Assembly (NCBI GenBank): GCA_002422505.1
Contig: DIVX01000114.1
Location: 1 to 21,478 of the forward strand
DNA length: 21,478 bases
From: Desulfovibrio sp. UBA6121
GTDB taxonomy: Bacteria > Desulfobacterota > Desulfovibrionia > Desulfovibrionales > Desulfovibrionaceae
Direction: 5' to 3'
The notes beneath the pieces were generated by a model, which did no database searches, was not told the origin of the DNA, and was given only the letters and a program-made list of their open reading frames with translations. Positions 1 to 7,505 of the stretch are shown piece by piece (the first letter of the stretch is position 1; every line of letters begins with the position of its first letter). The translations under genes and the position numbers were made by a program.

Positions 1-864
1 GTCGCGCAGGTCCACAACGCCTTCGATCTTCTTGTCGTTCACCAGCCCGGCGATCTTTTCCACCAGGCTCGACTTGTTGAGGGCAAAGGGAATCTCGGTA
101 ATGACGACGTTTTCCTTGCCGCCCTTCTTGGCTTCCTCAACGCTCACCACGCCGCGCATCTTGATGCTGCCGCGCCCGGTGAGGTAGGCGTCGGACAGGC
201 CCCGGCCCGTGTAGACCATGCCGCCCGTGGGGAAGTCCGGCCCCTTGATCATGGGCAGCAGTTCGCGCGCGGAGCAGTTGGGGTTGTCCAGCACGTGCAG
301 GCAGCCTTCAATAAGCTCGCCCAGGTTGTGGGGCGGAATATTGGTGGCCATGCCCACCGCAATGCCCGAGCTGCCGTTGAGCAGCAGGTTGGGCACCTTG
401 GAAGGCAGCACGCTGGGCTCCTCAAGGGTGTTGTCGTAGTTCGGCCGGAAGTCGATGGTCTTCTTTTCGATGTCGGCCAAAAGCTCGCTGGCCAGCTTGG
501 CCATGCGCACTTCGGTGTAACGCATGGCCGCCGCGGCGTCGCCGTCGATGGAACCGAAGTTGCCCTGCCCGTCCACAAGGGGATCGCGCATGGAGAATTC
601 CTGCGCCATGCGCACCAGGGCGTCGTACACCGCCGTATCGCCGTGCGGGTGGTACATGCCGATGACGTTACCGACGACGCGGGCCGACTTCTTGTAGGCG
701 CGGTTGTAGGTGTTGCCAAGCTCGTGCATGGCGTACAAGATGCGCCGGTGCACGGGTTTGAGGCCGTCGCGCACATCCGGGATGGCGCGGCCCACAATGA
801 CCGAGAGCGAGTACTCCAGGTAGGATTTCTGCATCTCGCGTTCAATGGTGACGTTCTGACTCAT
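1..864 (-). CDS. gyrA: DNA gyrase subunit A, N-terminal 288 codons (cut by window edge)
   Basis: GyrA is the breakage-reunion subunit of DNA gyrase, which introduces negative supercoils together with GyrB. Translation of the minus strand from ATG at 864 gives a typical GyrA start (MSQNVTIERE), the YHPHGDTAVYD quinolone region at about residues 71-81, and AAAMRYTEVRM with the catalytic tyrosine at about residue 116. The position equivalent to E. coli Ser83 is Thr77 and the Asp87 equivalent is Asp81, as in several wild-type GyrA proteins. A GGAG six bases before the ATG supports the start. The frame stays open to base 1, so roughly the last two thirds of the protein lie outside the window. It would normally sit directly after gyrB, but here a DUF3800 gene intervenes. 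Confidence 0.97.
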   Translation of the reverse strand, partial: MSQNVTIEREMQKSYLEYSLSVIVGRAIPDVRDGLKPVHRRILYAMHELGNTYNRAYKKSARVVGNVIGMYHPHGDTAVYDALVRMAQEFSMRDPLVDGQGNFGSIDGDAAAAMRYTEVRMAKLASELLADIEKKTIDFRPNYDNTLEEPSVLPSKVPNLLLNGSSGIAVGMATNIPPHNLGELIEGCLHVLDNPNCSARELLPMIKGPDFPTGGMVYTGRGLSDAYLTGRGSIKMRGVVSVEEAKKGGKENVVITEIPFALNKSSLVEKIAGLVNDKKIEGVVDLRD

Positions 865-916
865 TAAATACTCCAACCTGTTACCGCCCCTGGCTTCAGG
901 AGCTTTTGTTGACAAC

Positions 917-945
917 CCAGCACATCGTCATTAAAGAGGTGCTGG
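917..945. repeat. Imperfectly placed inverted repeat in the DUF3800-gyrA gap
   Basis: CCAGCAC at 917-923 is matched by GTGCTGG at 939-945, giving a 7-bp stem with a 15-nt loop. It lies in the 114-nt gap between the DUF3800 stop and the gyrA start. There is no T-tract beside it, so it is not a clear terminator. It could be an operator or an RNA structure in the gyrA leader. I found no convincing gyrA promoter in this gap. Confidence 0.3.
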
Positions 946-978
946 AGGCTTTGTTGGCGCAAGCTGGCATTGCCTTTT

Positions 979-1845
979 TTATTGCCCGTTTCGCGGCCCT
1001 AATCCGTCAATAAATGTCAGGCTCCATACGGTTTTTTCTCCGTCCTCGCCGAACTCCCTCTTAGTCATGTGTCGCAAGGGCAAGATCTTCTCGACGAATG
1101 GCCCGAGTTCGTCACGCCTGGGGCGATTCATTCGCTTAAGCCGCAAACCCCAGGAGACGACATACGCAACAATATCTGCCAGCTGAATGGCAGTCGTTAA
1201 ATCGCTGTGCACAAAAAACGGTTCTGGCAGTATCCGCGAAGCCCGTGTCCTGCCATTACTTGTTTTGATGAAGTATTCCTCCATCTGGTTTAACAGCAGA
1301 TGACTCTCCGCCTTATCCCGCTCATCAAAGACAATGCTCCCCATGCACCCCGGTCCACAATCTTCAAGAAAATAATAAAACTTTTCAAAAAGATAAGCAT
1401 AATCTTTGCGAAGGTAATCCGCTCGTATGGCGGGTTCCGTGTCGCAATCAAGTATGCTTCCAAATACACGAACCCTATGTTGGGCGCATAGATCGAGCAC
1501 GTGCTCAACAAAAGCGAGCTTTGCTTGGGCCAATGCTGTAATTCTTCCTCTGCTGACTTCGGTGCCGTTCATGATCAACGCTAAAGCCAATTCCCTGCGC
1601 TTAGCGGCTGCAAACGCAGGCATCTGCCCCGCGTGCTTAAAGGTCTTCCGTTTTAAAAGCTTCTTAGCCTTCAATTCTAAAGAGCCTTCAGATATTCTCG
1701 TTCCAAAGAATTCCAGTTCGGACTCCCGGATACGTTGAATGAGGTTCCAAAGTTCGCGGTCTTCTATGGCCACGCCCGCAAGCACTTCGTATGGAGCCTT
1801 CTTTCTGTCGTGTCCGCTTTCATCCAAGAAAAGAAACCAGCTCAT
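979..1845 (-). CDS. DUF3800 domain protein inserted between gyrB and gyrA
   Basis: This 288-residue protein matches the DUF3800 family, a group with a predicted RNase H-like fold and frequent accessory or defence-related context. Its function is unproven. The family signature is visible: LDESGHD near the N-terminus (Asp8, Glu9), VFDERDKAE at about residue 173, HSDLTTAIQLADIVAYV at about 213-228. These acidic positions could form a metal site. The ATG at 1845 was chosen over one 16 codons upstream because AAGGAG lies four bases before it and LDESG motifs sit close to the N-terminus in this family. The gene is visibly AT-richer than its neighbours, with A/T runs around 1360-1400. It breaks the usual gyrB-gyrA adjacency and is preceded by a hairpin repeat, which suggests acquisition. 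It reads in the same direction as the gyrase genes, so it may be co-transcribed. Confidence 0.85.
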   Translation of the reverse strand: MSWFLFLDESGHDRKKAPYEVLAGVAIEDRELWNLIQRIRESELEFFGTRISEGSLELKAKKLLKRKTFKHAGQMPAFAAAKRRELALALIMNGTEVSRGRITALAQAKLAFVEHVLDLCAQHRVRVFGSILDCDTEPAIRADYLRKDYAYLFEKFYYFLEDCGPGCMGSIVFDERDKAESHLLLNQMEEYFIKTSNGRTRASRILPEPFFVHSDLTTAIQLADIVAYVVSWGLRLKRMNRPRRDELGPFVEKILPLRHMTKREFGEDGEKTVWSLTFIDGLGPRNGQ

Positions 1846-1903
1846 GCAACTCCTTTGAGATATCCGAGCGATCTCTCCTACAAACATCAACAATAACGGG
1901 ATT

Positions 1904-1946
1904 CCAAAGGGACTCGTCCCTTTGGCGGGGGTTTGGGGGCAGCGCC
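1904..1946. repeat. Hairpin repeat (REP-like) between gyrB and the DUF3800 gene
   Basis: CCAAAGGGA (1904-1912), loop CTCG, TCCCTTTGG (1917-1925) form a perfect 9-bp stem with a 4-nt loop, followed by a G-rich segment ending near 1946. From memory this resembles dispersed intergenic elements in Desulfovibrio genomes, but no second copy occurs in this window. Neither side has a run of five or more T. It could act as a weak terminator or RNA stabiliser after gyrB. Confidence 0.55.
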
Positions 1947-1964
1947 ATCCAAGCGCATCCTTCC

Positions 1965-4535
1965 CTAAATATCCAAATCTTCCACGGTCATGGCGTTGCG
2001 TTCGATGAACTCGCGGCGCGGGGCCACGGAGTCGCCCATGAGTTCGCCGAAGATCCGGTCGGCCTCCTCGGCGTCATTGACCTTGACCTGCAGCAGGGTG
2101 CGCTTTTCCGGGTCCATGGTGGTTTCCCACAGCTGTTCCGGGTTCATTTCGCCCAGACCCTTGTAGCGCTGCACGGTGTAGCCCTTGTTGGCCTCGTCCA
2201 GCACGGCGGCCAGCAGGTTGAAGAACCCGCTTACCTTGATCTCCCCGCCCTCGCCCTTGACGATGACGAAGCTTTCGCCGCCGCAATCGGCCAGCAGGCC
2301 TTGCAGAACCTCCTGCGCCTTGCGGAAGGTCTTGGAGGCGAAGAACTCCACCCCCAGGCGCGTGCGGTGCCCGTTGGCGCTGGTGAACACCACGAACACG
2401 CGGCGCTCGTTCTCGTCCTCCTGCACATCAAGCATGGCCTTGAACCCGGCGGCCAGCACAGGGGCGATGAGCTCCTCCAGGCTGCGCAGGGGCAGTTCGG
2501 AAACCGGGGCGGGCTCTGCAATCACAACGGGAGCCAGGGGCTCGCCGTTCTCGTCCACCGCGCCGGGTTCCAGAACGGGCTGGGGCGGCATGGAGGCCAG
2601 GGCCACGGCGGTGAAGTCCTGCGGGGTGGGCTTGTCGGCCCGGGCCAGCGCCAGGAACAGCGCTTCCTCAATGCCCATGTGCTGGGCCTCGCGCACGCGG
2701 TCCTTCACGTTGCGGATGGAATCGAGCAGCTTGCGCAGCTCCTTGCCGGAGTACTCGCGCGCCGGGATTTCCGCCGTGGCGGTGCCCAGGGCGCGGGCCA
2801 CCAGGATCTTTTCCGCCTGGGCCAGCAGGAAGGCGTAGAGCTCCTTCTCGTCCTTGATGTACTTTTCGAACTTGCCCTTGTGCGCGCGGAACAACGGCGG
2901 CTGGGCGATGTAGATGTTTCCGCGGTCGATGAGCTCGCGGTACTGGCGGTAGAAGAACGTGAGCAGCAGGGTGCGAATGTGGCTGCCGTCCACGTCTGCG
3001 TCGGTCATGATGACGATCTTGTGATAGCGCAGGCGGGCGAAGTCCGGCCCCTGGTCGTCGTCCAGCCCGTTGCCCGGCACGCCAACGCCCATGGCGGTGA
3101 TCATGGCGCGGATTTCCTTGTTGCCCAGCATCTTGTCGTAGCGGGTCTTCTCCACATTCAGAATCTTGCCGCGCAGGGGCAAAATGGCCTGGATGCGCGG
3201 GTTTCGGCCCTGTTTGGCCGAACCGCCTGCGGAGTCGCCCTCGACGATGAAGATTTCAGACTCGGCGGGGTCCTTGCTCTGGCAGTCCGCCAACTTGCCC
3301 GGCAGGGCGTTGTCGGAAAGGGCGCCCTTGCGGCGCACCAGGTCGCGGGCCTTGCGGGCGGCCTCGCGGGCGCGGGCGGCGTCCACCACCTTTTCGATGA
3401 TGGCCTTGGCCTCCTTGGGATTCTCCTCAAGGAAGGTGGTGAGCTTCTCGTACACCAGGGCCGCAACCAGGCCGGCCACCTCGGAGTTGCCGAGCTTGGT
3501 CTTGGTCTGGCCCTCGAACTGCGGCATGGGCAGCTTGACGCTGACCACGGTGGTCAGGCCTTCGCGCACATCGTCGCCGGAGAGCTTCTCCTTGATCTTC
3601 TTGGCTAGCTCGGACTTCTGGATGTAGGTGTTCAGCGCGCGGGTGAGGGCCGTTTTGAAACCCGCCAGGTGCGTGCCGCCCTCAACGGTGCGGATGTTGT
3701 TGGCGAAGGTCTGGACGTTTTCCTTGTAGCCCTGGTTGTACTGCAGGGCGAACTCGGTCACCACGGTGCCATGGCCGCCGGAATCGGCCTCGCCAATGCC
3801 GTAGATCATGTCGTGCACCAGAGTCTGGCCCTGGTTCAGATCTTCCACGAAGCTGCGCAGGCCGCCGTCGAACTTGAAGTTGTCCTTGGTGCCGCTGCGC
3901 TCGTCGATAAACTCGATCTCCATGCCCTTGTTCAGGTAAGCCAGTTCCTGAAAACGCTTCTTGAGGATGGCGTACTCGTACTGGTTGGTCTCGAAGATCT
4001 CTTCGTCGGCCTTGAAGCGCACCTTGGTGCCGGTGCCGGTGGCCTCGCCGATGTCCGTGACCGGTCCGGCGGGCACGCCGCGCTCGTAGGTTTGCTGGTA
4101 GGCGCGGCCGCCGCGCTTCACGGTGGCGATGAGGGTTTCCGACAGGGCGTTGACCACGCTGACGCCGACGCCGTGCAGGCCGCCGGAAACCTTGTAGGCG
4201 TTGTTGTCGAACTTGCCGCCCGCATGCAGAATGGTCATGACGACTTCAAGGGCGGTCTTGTGCTCCTTGGGGTGCATGTCCACCGGAATGCCGCGCCCGT
4301 TATCCGACACGGTGACGGAATTATCCATGTGCAGGGTGACTTTCACACGTGTGCAGTACCCGGCCATGGCTTCGTCGATGGCGTTGTCGACGACTTCATA
4401 CACGAGGTGGTGCAGGCCGCGCGCATCGGTGGAGCCGATGTACATGGCCGGGCGTTTGCGAACGGCGGAGAGGCCCTCAAGTACAGTGATGCTGTCCGCG
4501 GTATAGGCCGCGGCGTTTTTTTCCTTGTCGGTCAT
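1965..4535 (-). CDS. gyrB: DNA gyrase subunit B
   Basis: GyrB supplies ATPase and TOPRIM activity to gyrase. The 856-residue protein shows the GHKL ATPase motifs EVVDNAIDEAM (Glu47, Asn51), DNGRGIPV (Asp78) and GGLHGVG (119-124), then QTKTKLGN near 343-350. The TOPRIM motifs are VEGDSAGGSAKQGR (Glu432) and MTDADVDGSH (510-518), and RYKGLGEMNPEQLW lies in the C-terminal tail. It is longer than B. subtilis-type GyrB (about 640) because of an insertion between about residues 561 and 745. This is the same region where E. coli GyrB carries its roughly 170-residue insert. The ATG directly follows the dnaN stop (TAA then ATG, no spacer), with GAGGA inside the dnaN end as ribosome site, so translation is probably coupled. 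Confidence 0.98.
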   Translation of the reverse strand: MTDKEKNAAAYTADSITVLEGLSAVRKRPAMYIGSTDARGLHHLVYEVVDNAIDEAMAGYCTRVKVTLHMDNSVTVSDNGRGIPVDMHPKEHKTALEVVMTILHAGGKFDNNAYKVSGGLHGVGVSVVNALSETLIATVKRGGRAYQQTYERGVPAGPVTDIGEATGTGTKVRFKADEEIFETNQYEYAILKKRFQELAYLNKGMEIEFIDERSGTKDNFKFDGGLRSFVEDLNQGQTLVHDMIYGIGEADSGGHGTVVTEFALQYNQGYKENVQTFANNIRTVEGGTHLAGFKTALTRALNTYIQKSELAKKIKEKLSGDDVREGLTTVVSVKLPMPQFEGQTKTKLGNSEVAGLVAALVYEKLTTFLEENPKEAKAIIEKVVDAARAREAARKARDLVRRKGALSDNALPGKLADCQSKDPAESEIFIVEGDSAGGSAKQGRNPRIQAILPLRGKILNVEKTRYDKMLGNKEIRAMITAMGVGVPGNGLDDDQGPDFARLRYHKIVIMTDADVDGSHIRTLLLTFFYRQYRELIDRGNIYIAQPPLFRAHKGKFEKYIKDEKELYAFLLAQAEKILVARALGTATAEIPAREYSGKELRKLLDSIRNVKDRVREAQHMGIEEALFLALARADKPTPQDFTAVALASMPPQPVLEPGAVDENGEPLAPVVIAEPAPVSELPLRSLEELIAPVLAAGFKAMLDVQEDENERRVFVVFTSANGHRTRLGVEFFASKTFRKAQEVLQGLLADCGGESFVIVKGEGGEIKVSGFFNLLAAVLDEANKGYTVQRYKGLGEMNPEQLWETTMDPEKRTLLQVKVNDAEEADRIFGELMGDSVAPRREFIERNAMTVEDLDI

Positions 4536-5699
4536 TTAGGCGTTTTCCTCGGCGTAGTAGGTCTCTTCCTGAATCATCATGGGCATGATGATGACGCTGT
4601 AGTTCTGGTCCTTGTCGCCGGAAACGCCGCAGGGCGCCTCGGTGCCGGTCAAAGTCAGGGTGACTTCCTCCGAACTGTAATGCGACAAAATTTCCATCAG
4701 GTTCTTGGTGGGAAAGGCGATGCGCTGCAGATCGCCCTGGTACGTGGCGGGCAAGGGCTCCTGGGCCGTGCCCACGTCCTGACCCTGGCTGTAGAGCACC
4801 ACCTCGCCGGGGCTGAACAGAAAATACGTGCAGCGGTTGCTGTCGGTGTTGAAGATCAGGATGCGTTCCAGGGTGTCGATGAGCTCGGCCCGGTTCACGG
4901 TGAGGCGCGAGGCGGCCGGGTCTTTCAGCTTGGACAAAAAGCCCTGGTAGTTGGGATACTGGTAGAACGAAAGCGGCAGGCTAAAGGTCTCGCGCTTGTC
5001 GCCCGTGCGCAGGAACATGCGCTTTTCGCCCAGGGCCAGTTCAATCTCGTCCGCGCCGAGCCATTTTTTAAGCTCCGAAAGGTACTTGCGCTGAATAAGC
5101 GCGCCGTCTCGGGGCAGCAGGCCAAAGATGTCGTCGTTGACGAAGGTAAACATGGCGAACTGGTGCCCGTTCAGGCCGCAAACCTCCACGCGCTTGCCCG
5201 CCGCGTCCTGCTCCGGCTTAAGGTACAGGCAGGCGATGGCCTCCATGCTGTCCTCCTCGCTGATGCAGAAGCCGATCTTCTCGATGACCTCGTGCAGAAA
5301 GTCGCCGCTCCAGAACACGGTCTCCCCTTCCGGGAAGGGCGCAAAAGCCTGGAACCATTCCGGCTCGTTGGCGGGCAGCTTGTACTTGCGGCGTCCCTGC
5401 TCGATGAGCACGTTCTTGCCCTCGGCGTCGGCCTTGATGGAAAGCTCGCCCTTGGGCAGGTTGCGCACCAGGTCGCAAAAGGCGCGGCCCTGCACGCCCA
5501 CGCGGCCCGGGGTCATCACCTGCGCTGGGTACTCGCCGCAGAACTCCAGGCTGGAGTCCGTGGACATGATCTTGAGGCTGCCGCCTTCGGCTTCCATCCA
5601 AATGCTGCGCAAGAAAGCCGCGCCGGTTTTGGCGGGAATGATGCCGGCGGACTTCTGCAGGCCTTCGATGATTTCGTCGCGGTTTACTTTAACAAACAT
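4536..5699 (-). CDS. dnaN: DNA polymerase III beta subunit (sliding clamp)
   Basis: The 387-residue product is the ring-shaped processivity clamp that tethers DNA polymerase III and other clamp-binding proteins to DNA. The three-fold repeated clamp architecture is consistent with segments such as MSTDSSLEF (45-53), LNGHQFAMF (176-184) and PTKNLMEIL (330-338). The C-terminal NYSVIIMPMMI (366-376) matches the conserved end that forms part of the partner-binding pocket (E. coli MPMRL). Eleven residues follow that point (QEETYYAEENA), whereas E. coli DnaN stops there. AAGGAG seven bases before the ATG at 5699 supports the start. It lies between dnaA and gyrB, the classical origin gene order. Confidence 0.97.
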   Translation of the reverse strand: MFVKVNRDEIIEGLQKSAGIIPAKTGAAFLRSIWMEAEGGSLKIMSTDSSLEFCGEYPAQVMTPGRVGVQGRAFCDLVRNLPKGELSIKADAEGKNVLIEQGRRKYKLPANEPEWFQAFAPFPEGETVFWSGDFLHEVIEKIGFCISEEDSMEAIACLYLKPEQDAAGKRVEVCGLNGHQFAMFTFVNDDIFGLLPRDGALIQRKYLSELKKWLGADEIELALGEKRMFLRTGDKRETFSLPLSFYQYPNYQGFLSKLKDPAASRLTVNRAELIDTLERILIFNTDSNRCTYFLFSPGEVVLYSQGQDVGTAQEPLPATYQGDLQRIAFPTKNLMEILSHYSSEEVTLTLTGTEAPCGVSGDKDQNYSVIIMPMMIQEETYYAEENA

Positions 5700-5715
5700 A
5701 CATATTCTCCTTGAT

Positions 5716-5729
5716 GGCTATTATTAGCC
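5716..5729. repeat. Short inverted repeat just upstream of dnaN
   Basis: GGCTA (5716-5720), loop TTAT, TAGCC (5725-5729) lies immediately upstream of the dnaN ribosome-binding site, in the 142-nt dnaA-dnaN gap. A 5-bp stem so near the start could influence translation initiation, but it may be chance. I saw no good DnaA box or clear promoter in the rest of this gap. Confidence 0.25.
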
Positions 5730-5841
5730 GCGCCGTTTTGTTCGAAACAGTGGCAAGCATTGAAATTCACATCGTTTATTTAGAACACAGGCTGTCGCTT
5801 CACAGGAACAGACTGGTGTTTCACGGGGCCTTGGAACAGCC

Positions 5842-7215
5842 TTACGCCGGTTGCCGACAACGAACCTTCAAATCTTTCAACAGCTGTTTCATTTCCTTGG
5901 CATCTTCTTGCAATTCATGAATTTTCTTTACGGAATAAATCACCGTAGAGTGGTCCTTGCCGCCAAAGGAGCGGCCCAGGGCCGGGTAGGAAAGGCCCAG
6001 CATGTGCCTGCACAAATACATGGCCACCTGCCGCGCCAGGGCTATGTTCTGTCTTCTGTCCTCGCCCAGCACGTCCTTCTTGCTCACCTGGTAGTGCTGG
6101 CACACGGTGTCTATAACCACGTCCACGGTGATCTGCGGCTGGTCGCGCTCCTCGGTGTTGGAAAGGATCTGCTCGAAGTCGCGGGAGGAAATGTCGCGCC
6201 GGACGAGTTCGCGGAAGGCCAGAAGTTTGATGAGGATGCCGCCCAGGGCCCGGAAGTTCTGGAAGCGCTGGGCCAGGGTCAGCACCTGCTCTTTGGACAG
6301 GGGCAGCTTCTTGGCGCGCACGCGCTCCTGGATGAGGGCCACGCGCACTTCCATGTCCGGCTGCTTAAGCCCCACCACAAGGCCGCCCTCCAGGCGCGAG
6401 CGCAGCGAAGGCAGCAGGTCTTCCCAGGCGCCGATGCGGTCCTGGCAGGTGAAGACCATCTGCCTGCGCGCGTCCTGGTACTGGTTGAAAATGACCAGCA
6501 GTTCCTGCTGCAGGCGCTCGTCTCCGGCCAGCCAGTGGATGTCGTCCACCAGCAGGAAACGGTGGCGGCACACATGCTCCCGCGCGGAAAGAGGGTCCGG
6601 GCCGGAGAGCAGCGCGCGCAGGCCCTCCCCGGTGGTGACGAGGATCTCCGCCAGGGGGTGCGTTTTGGCCATTTCGTTGGCAATGGCCTTGAGCAGGTGG
6701 CTTTTGCCGGAGCCGGACTTGCCGCAGATGACGAAGGGGTTGAACTGCGCGCCGTCGCTTCTGGCCACCTGGCGCGCCGTTTCCAGCGGGAAGTAGTTTT
6801 TGGAGTTGGTCAGAAAGCTTTCAAAGCTGTACTGCGCGTCAAAGGGGAAGGTCAGCTTGCGGGCGTGCTGGGCGGCCGGGTCCATCAAAGCGGTGCCGTT
6901 TGCGCCGCCGTTTTCCAGCGTGGCCGCGCCGCGCCGCGAGGCCGGGGCCACGTAGCGTATGTCGCAGGCCTTGCCCTGGAAGCGGAACAGCTCGGCCTCG
7001 AAACGGTCCTGCATGCGCCCGGCGAACCACTGGGCGAAGTAGCTGTGCGGAAAGGCCACGCGTACTTCGTGTCCGCCCTCGGACAGGTGGATGTCCAGAG
7101 GGTCGTACCAGCGCTTCAATTCCTGCTCGGAGCAACTGGCGGACAAATGGTCACGAAGGGCTTTCTTCACGGGTGGGAGCGCCTCGCTTGGGCAGTGCAA
7201 TTTGTGGATAACCAT
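5842..7215 (-). CDS. dnaA: Chromosomal replication initiator protein DnaA
   Basis: DnaA is the AAA+ ATPase that binds DnaA boxes and opens the origin. From ATG 7215 it is 457 residues. Domain I contains RWYDPLDIHL and HSYFAQWF, and a short variable domain II follows. Domain III has Walker A GKSGSGKSH (about 165-173), Walker B FLLVDDIHWL (about 220-229) and a box VII-like LRSRLEGGL (about 271-279). Domain IV has the signature GGKDHSTVIYSVKKI. Box VII is unusual, because most DnaA proteins read SRFxWGL here. The start is uncertain: GTG 7251 is in frame upstream and GTG 7170, nearer conserved domain I, is in frame downstream. ATG 7215 has AAGGA 15 bases upstream. The choice decides whether the DnaA box at 7203-7211 is coding. 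Divergent genes begin at 7506. Confidence 0.95.
   Translation of the reverse strand: MVIHKLHCPSEALPPVKKALRDHLSASCSEQELKRWYDPLDIHLSEGGHEVRVAFPHSYFAQWFAGRMQDRFEAELFRFQGKACDIRYVAPASRRGAATLENGGANGTALMDPAAQHARKLTFPFDAQYSFESFLTNSKNYFPLETARQVARSDGAQFNPFVICGKSGSGKSHLLKAIANEMAKTHPLAEILVTTGEGLRALLSGPDPLSAREHVCRHRFLLVDDIHWLAGDERLQQELLVIFNQYQDARRQMVFTCQDRIGAWEDLLPSLRSRLEGGLVVGLKQPDMEVRVALIQERVRAKKLPLSKEQVLTLAQRFQNFRALGGILIKLLAFRELVRRDISSRDFEQILSNTEERDQPQITVDVVIDTVCQHYQVSKKDVLGEDRRQNIALARQVAMYLCRHMLGLSYPALGRSFGGKDHSTVIYSVKKIHELQEDAKEMKQLLKDLKVRCRQPA
7203..7211 (-). promoter_or_regulatory. Perfect-consensus DnaA box
   Basis: The minus strand reads TTATCCACA, the E. coli R1-type consensus with no mismatch. 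It lies at the 5' end of dnaA, inside the reading frame if translation starts at 7215 or 7251 and just upstream if it starts at 7170. It lies downstream of the predicted dnaA promoter, which would suit autoregulation by DnaA as well as origin binding. Confidence 0.7.
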
Positions 7216-7269
7216 GGATTTTTTTTGCGGTCCTTGGAGCAGGCGCGACACGCGCCCCGACCACCCCGC

Positions 7270-7298
7270 CTTTTACCTTAAAAGCCTTCCGATGCCAA
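7270..7298 (-). promoter_or_regulatory. Predicted sigma-70 promoter for dnaA
   Basis: On the minus strand TTGGCA (7298-7293, 5/6 to TTGACA) is followed by a 17-nt spacer and TAAAAG (7275-7270, 4/6 to TATAAT). Transcription would begin near 7263, giving a leader of about 48 nt to ATG 7215. The motif is moderate in strength and has not been tested. Confidence 0.4.
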
Positions 7299-7383
7299 GC
7301 GAATAGACAAGACCAGACATTCGAAAAGGATTTGCCTTCCCAAGGGATTTGGGCCATGTTGGGCAGCGCCGGAAGCTTGCATG

Positions 7384-7392
7384 TTTTCCACA
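7384..7392 (+). promoter_or_regulatory. DnaA box with one mismatch
   Basis: The plus strand reads TTTTCCACA, one base from TTATCCACA and within the relaxed TTWTNCACA pattern. It lies in the dnaA upstream gap in the opposite orientation to the perfect box. A weaker TTTTCCAGA lies 22 bases further along at 7406-7414. Confidence 0.5.
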
Positions 7393-7450
7393 GTTTCCTG
7401 CCGCGTTTTCCAGAGTTGTTCAAATGAACGCGCAGCGTTTCCCAAGGTCT

Positions 7451-7479
7451 CGCCCCGGTTGTGTTTGGGCGTTTTTTTT
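7451..7479 (+). terminator. Terminator-like hairpin upstream of the small ORF
   Basis: CGCCC (7451-7455), an 11-nt loop and GGGCG (7467-7471) are followed immediately by T8 (7472-7479). The stem is short, so termination may be weak. No gene on the plus strand ends before it, so it would sit in a 5' leader, as an attenuator would, or simply insulate the origin. The T-tract could equally be part of an AT-rich origin element. Confidence 0.35.
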
Positions 7480-7505
7480 GATGCAATTACGTGCAGGTAA
7501 AGAAT

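Larger units (their letters stand above)
7203..7505. other. Candidate replication origin (oriC) region
   Basis: This divergent gap between leftward dnaA and rightward genes is the expected oriC position in dnaA-dnaN-gyrB-gyrA chromosomes. It holds a perfect DnaA box (7203-7211), a one-mismatch box (7384-7392), a weaker two-mismatch site TTTTCCAGA (7406-7414), and T8 tracts at 7219-7226 and 7472-7479. Replication-gene orientation diverges from here. Only two good boxes are seen, so part of the origin could lie elsewhere. Confidence 0.55.

Noticed and set aside
70..650. Quinolone-resistance type substitution in GyrA (Thr at the Ser83 position)
   Set aside because: Thr at this site is the wild-type residue in several bacteria and the Asp87 equivalent is intact, so no resistance mutation can be claimed.
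909..937. Plus-strand TTGACA-N17-TAAAGA promoter-like motif in the DUF3800-gyrA gap
   Set aside because: It points into the antisense side of the DUF3800 gene and no plus-strand gene follows, so it is probably fortuitous unless an antisense RNA is shown.
1791..5714. Very long plus-strand open frames (605 and 681 codons) opposite gyrB and dnaN
   Set aside because: Their products have repetitive Gly/Ala/Leu/His-rich composition and no recognisable domains. They are antisense shadows of GC-rich gyrB and dnaN.
7252..7505. SAM or SAH riboswitch upstream of the homocysteine-synthesis gene
   Set aside because: The conserved core sequences of the known classes were not seen. Only a short terminator-like stem is present.
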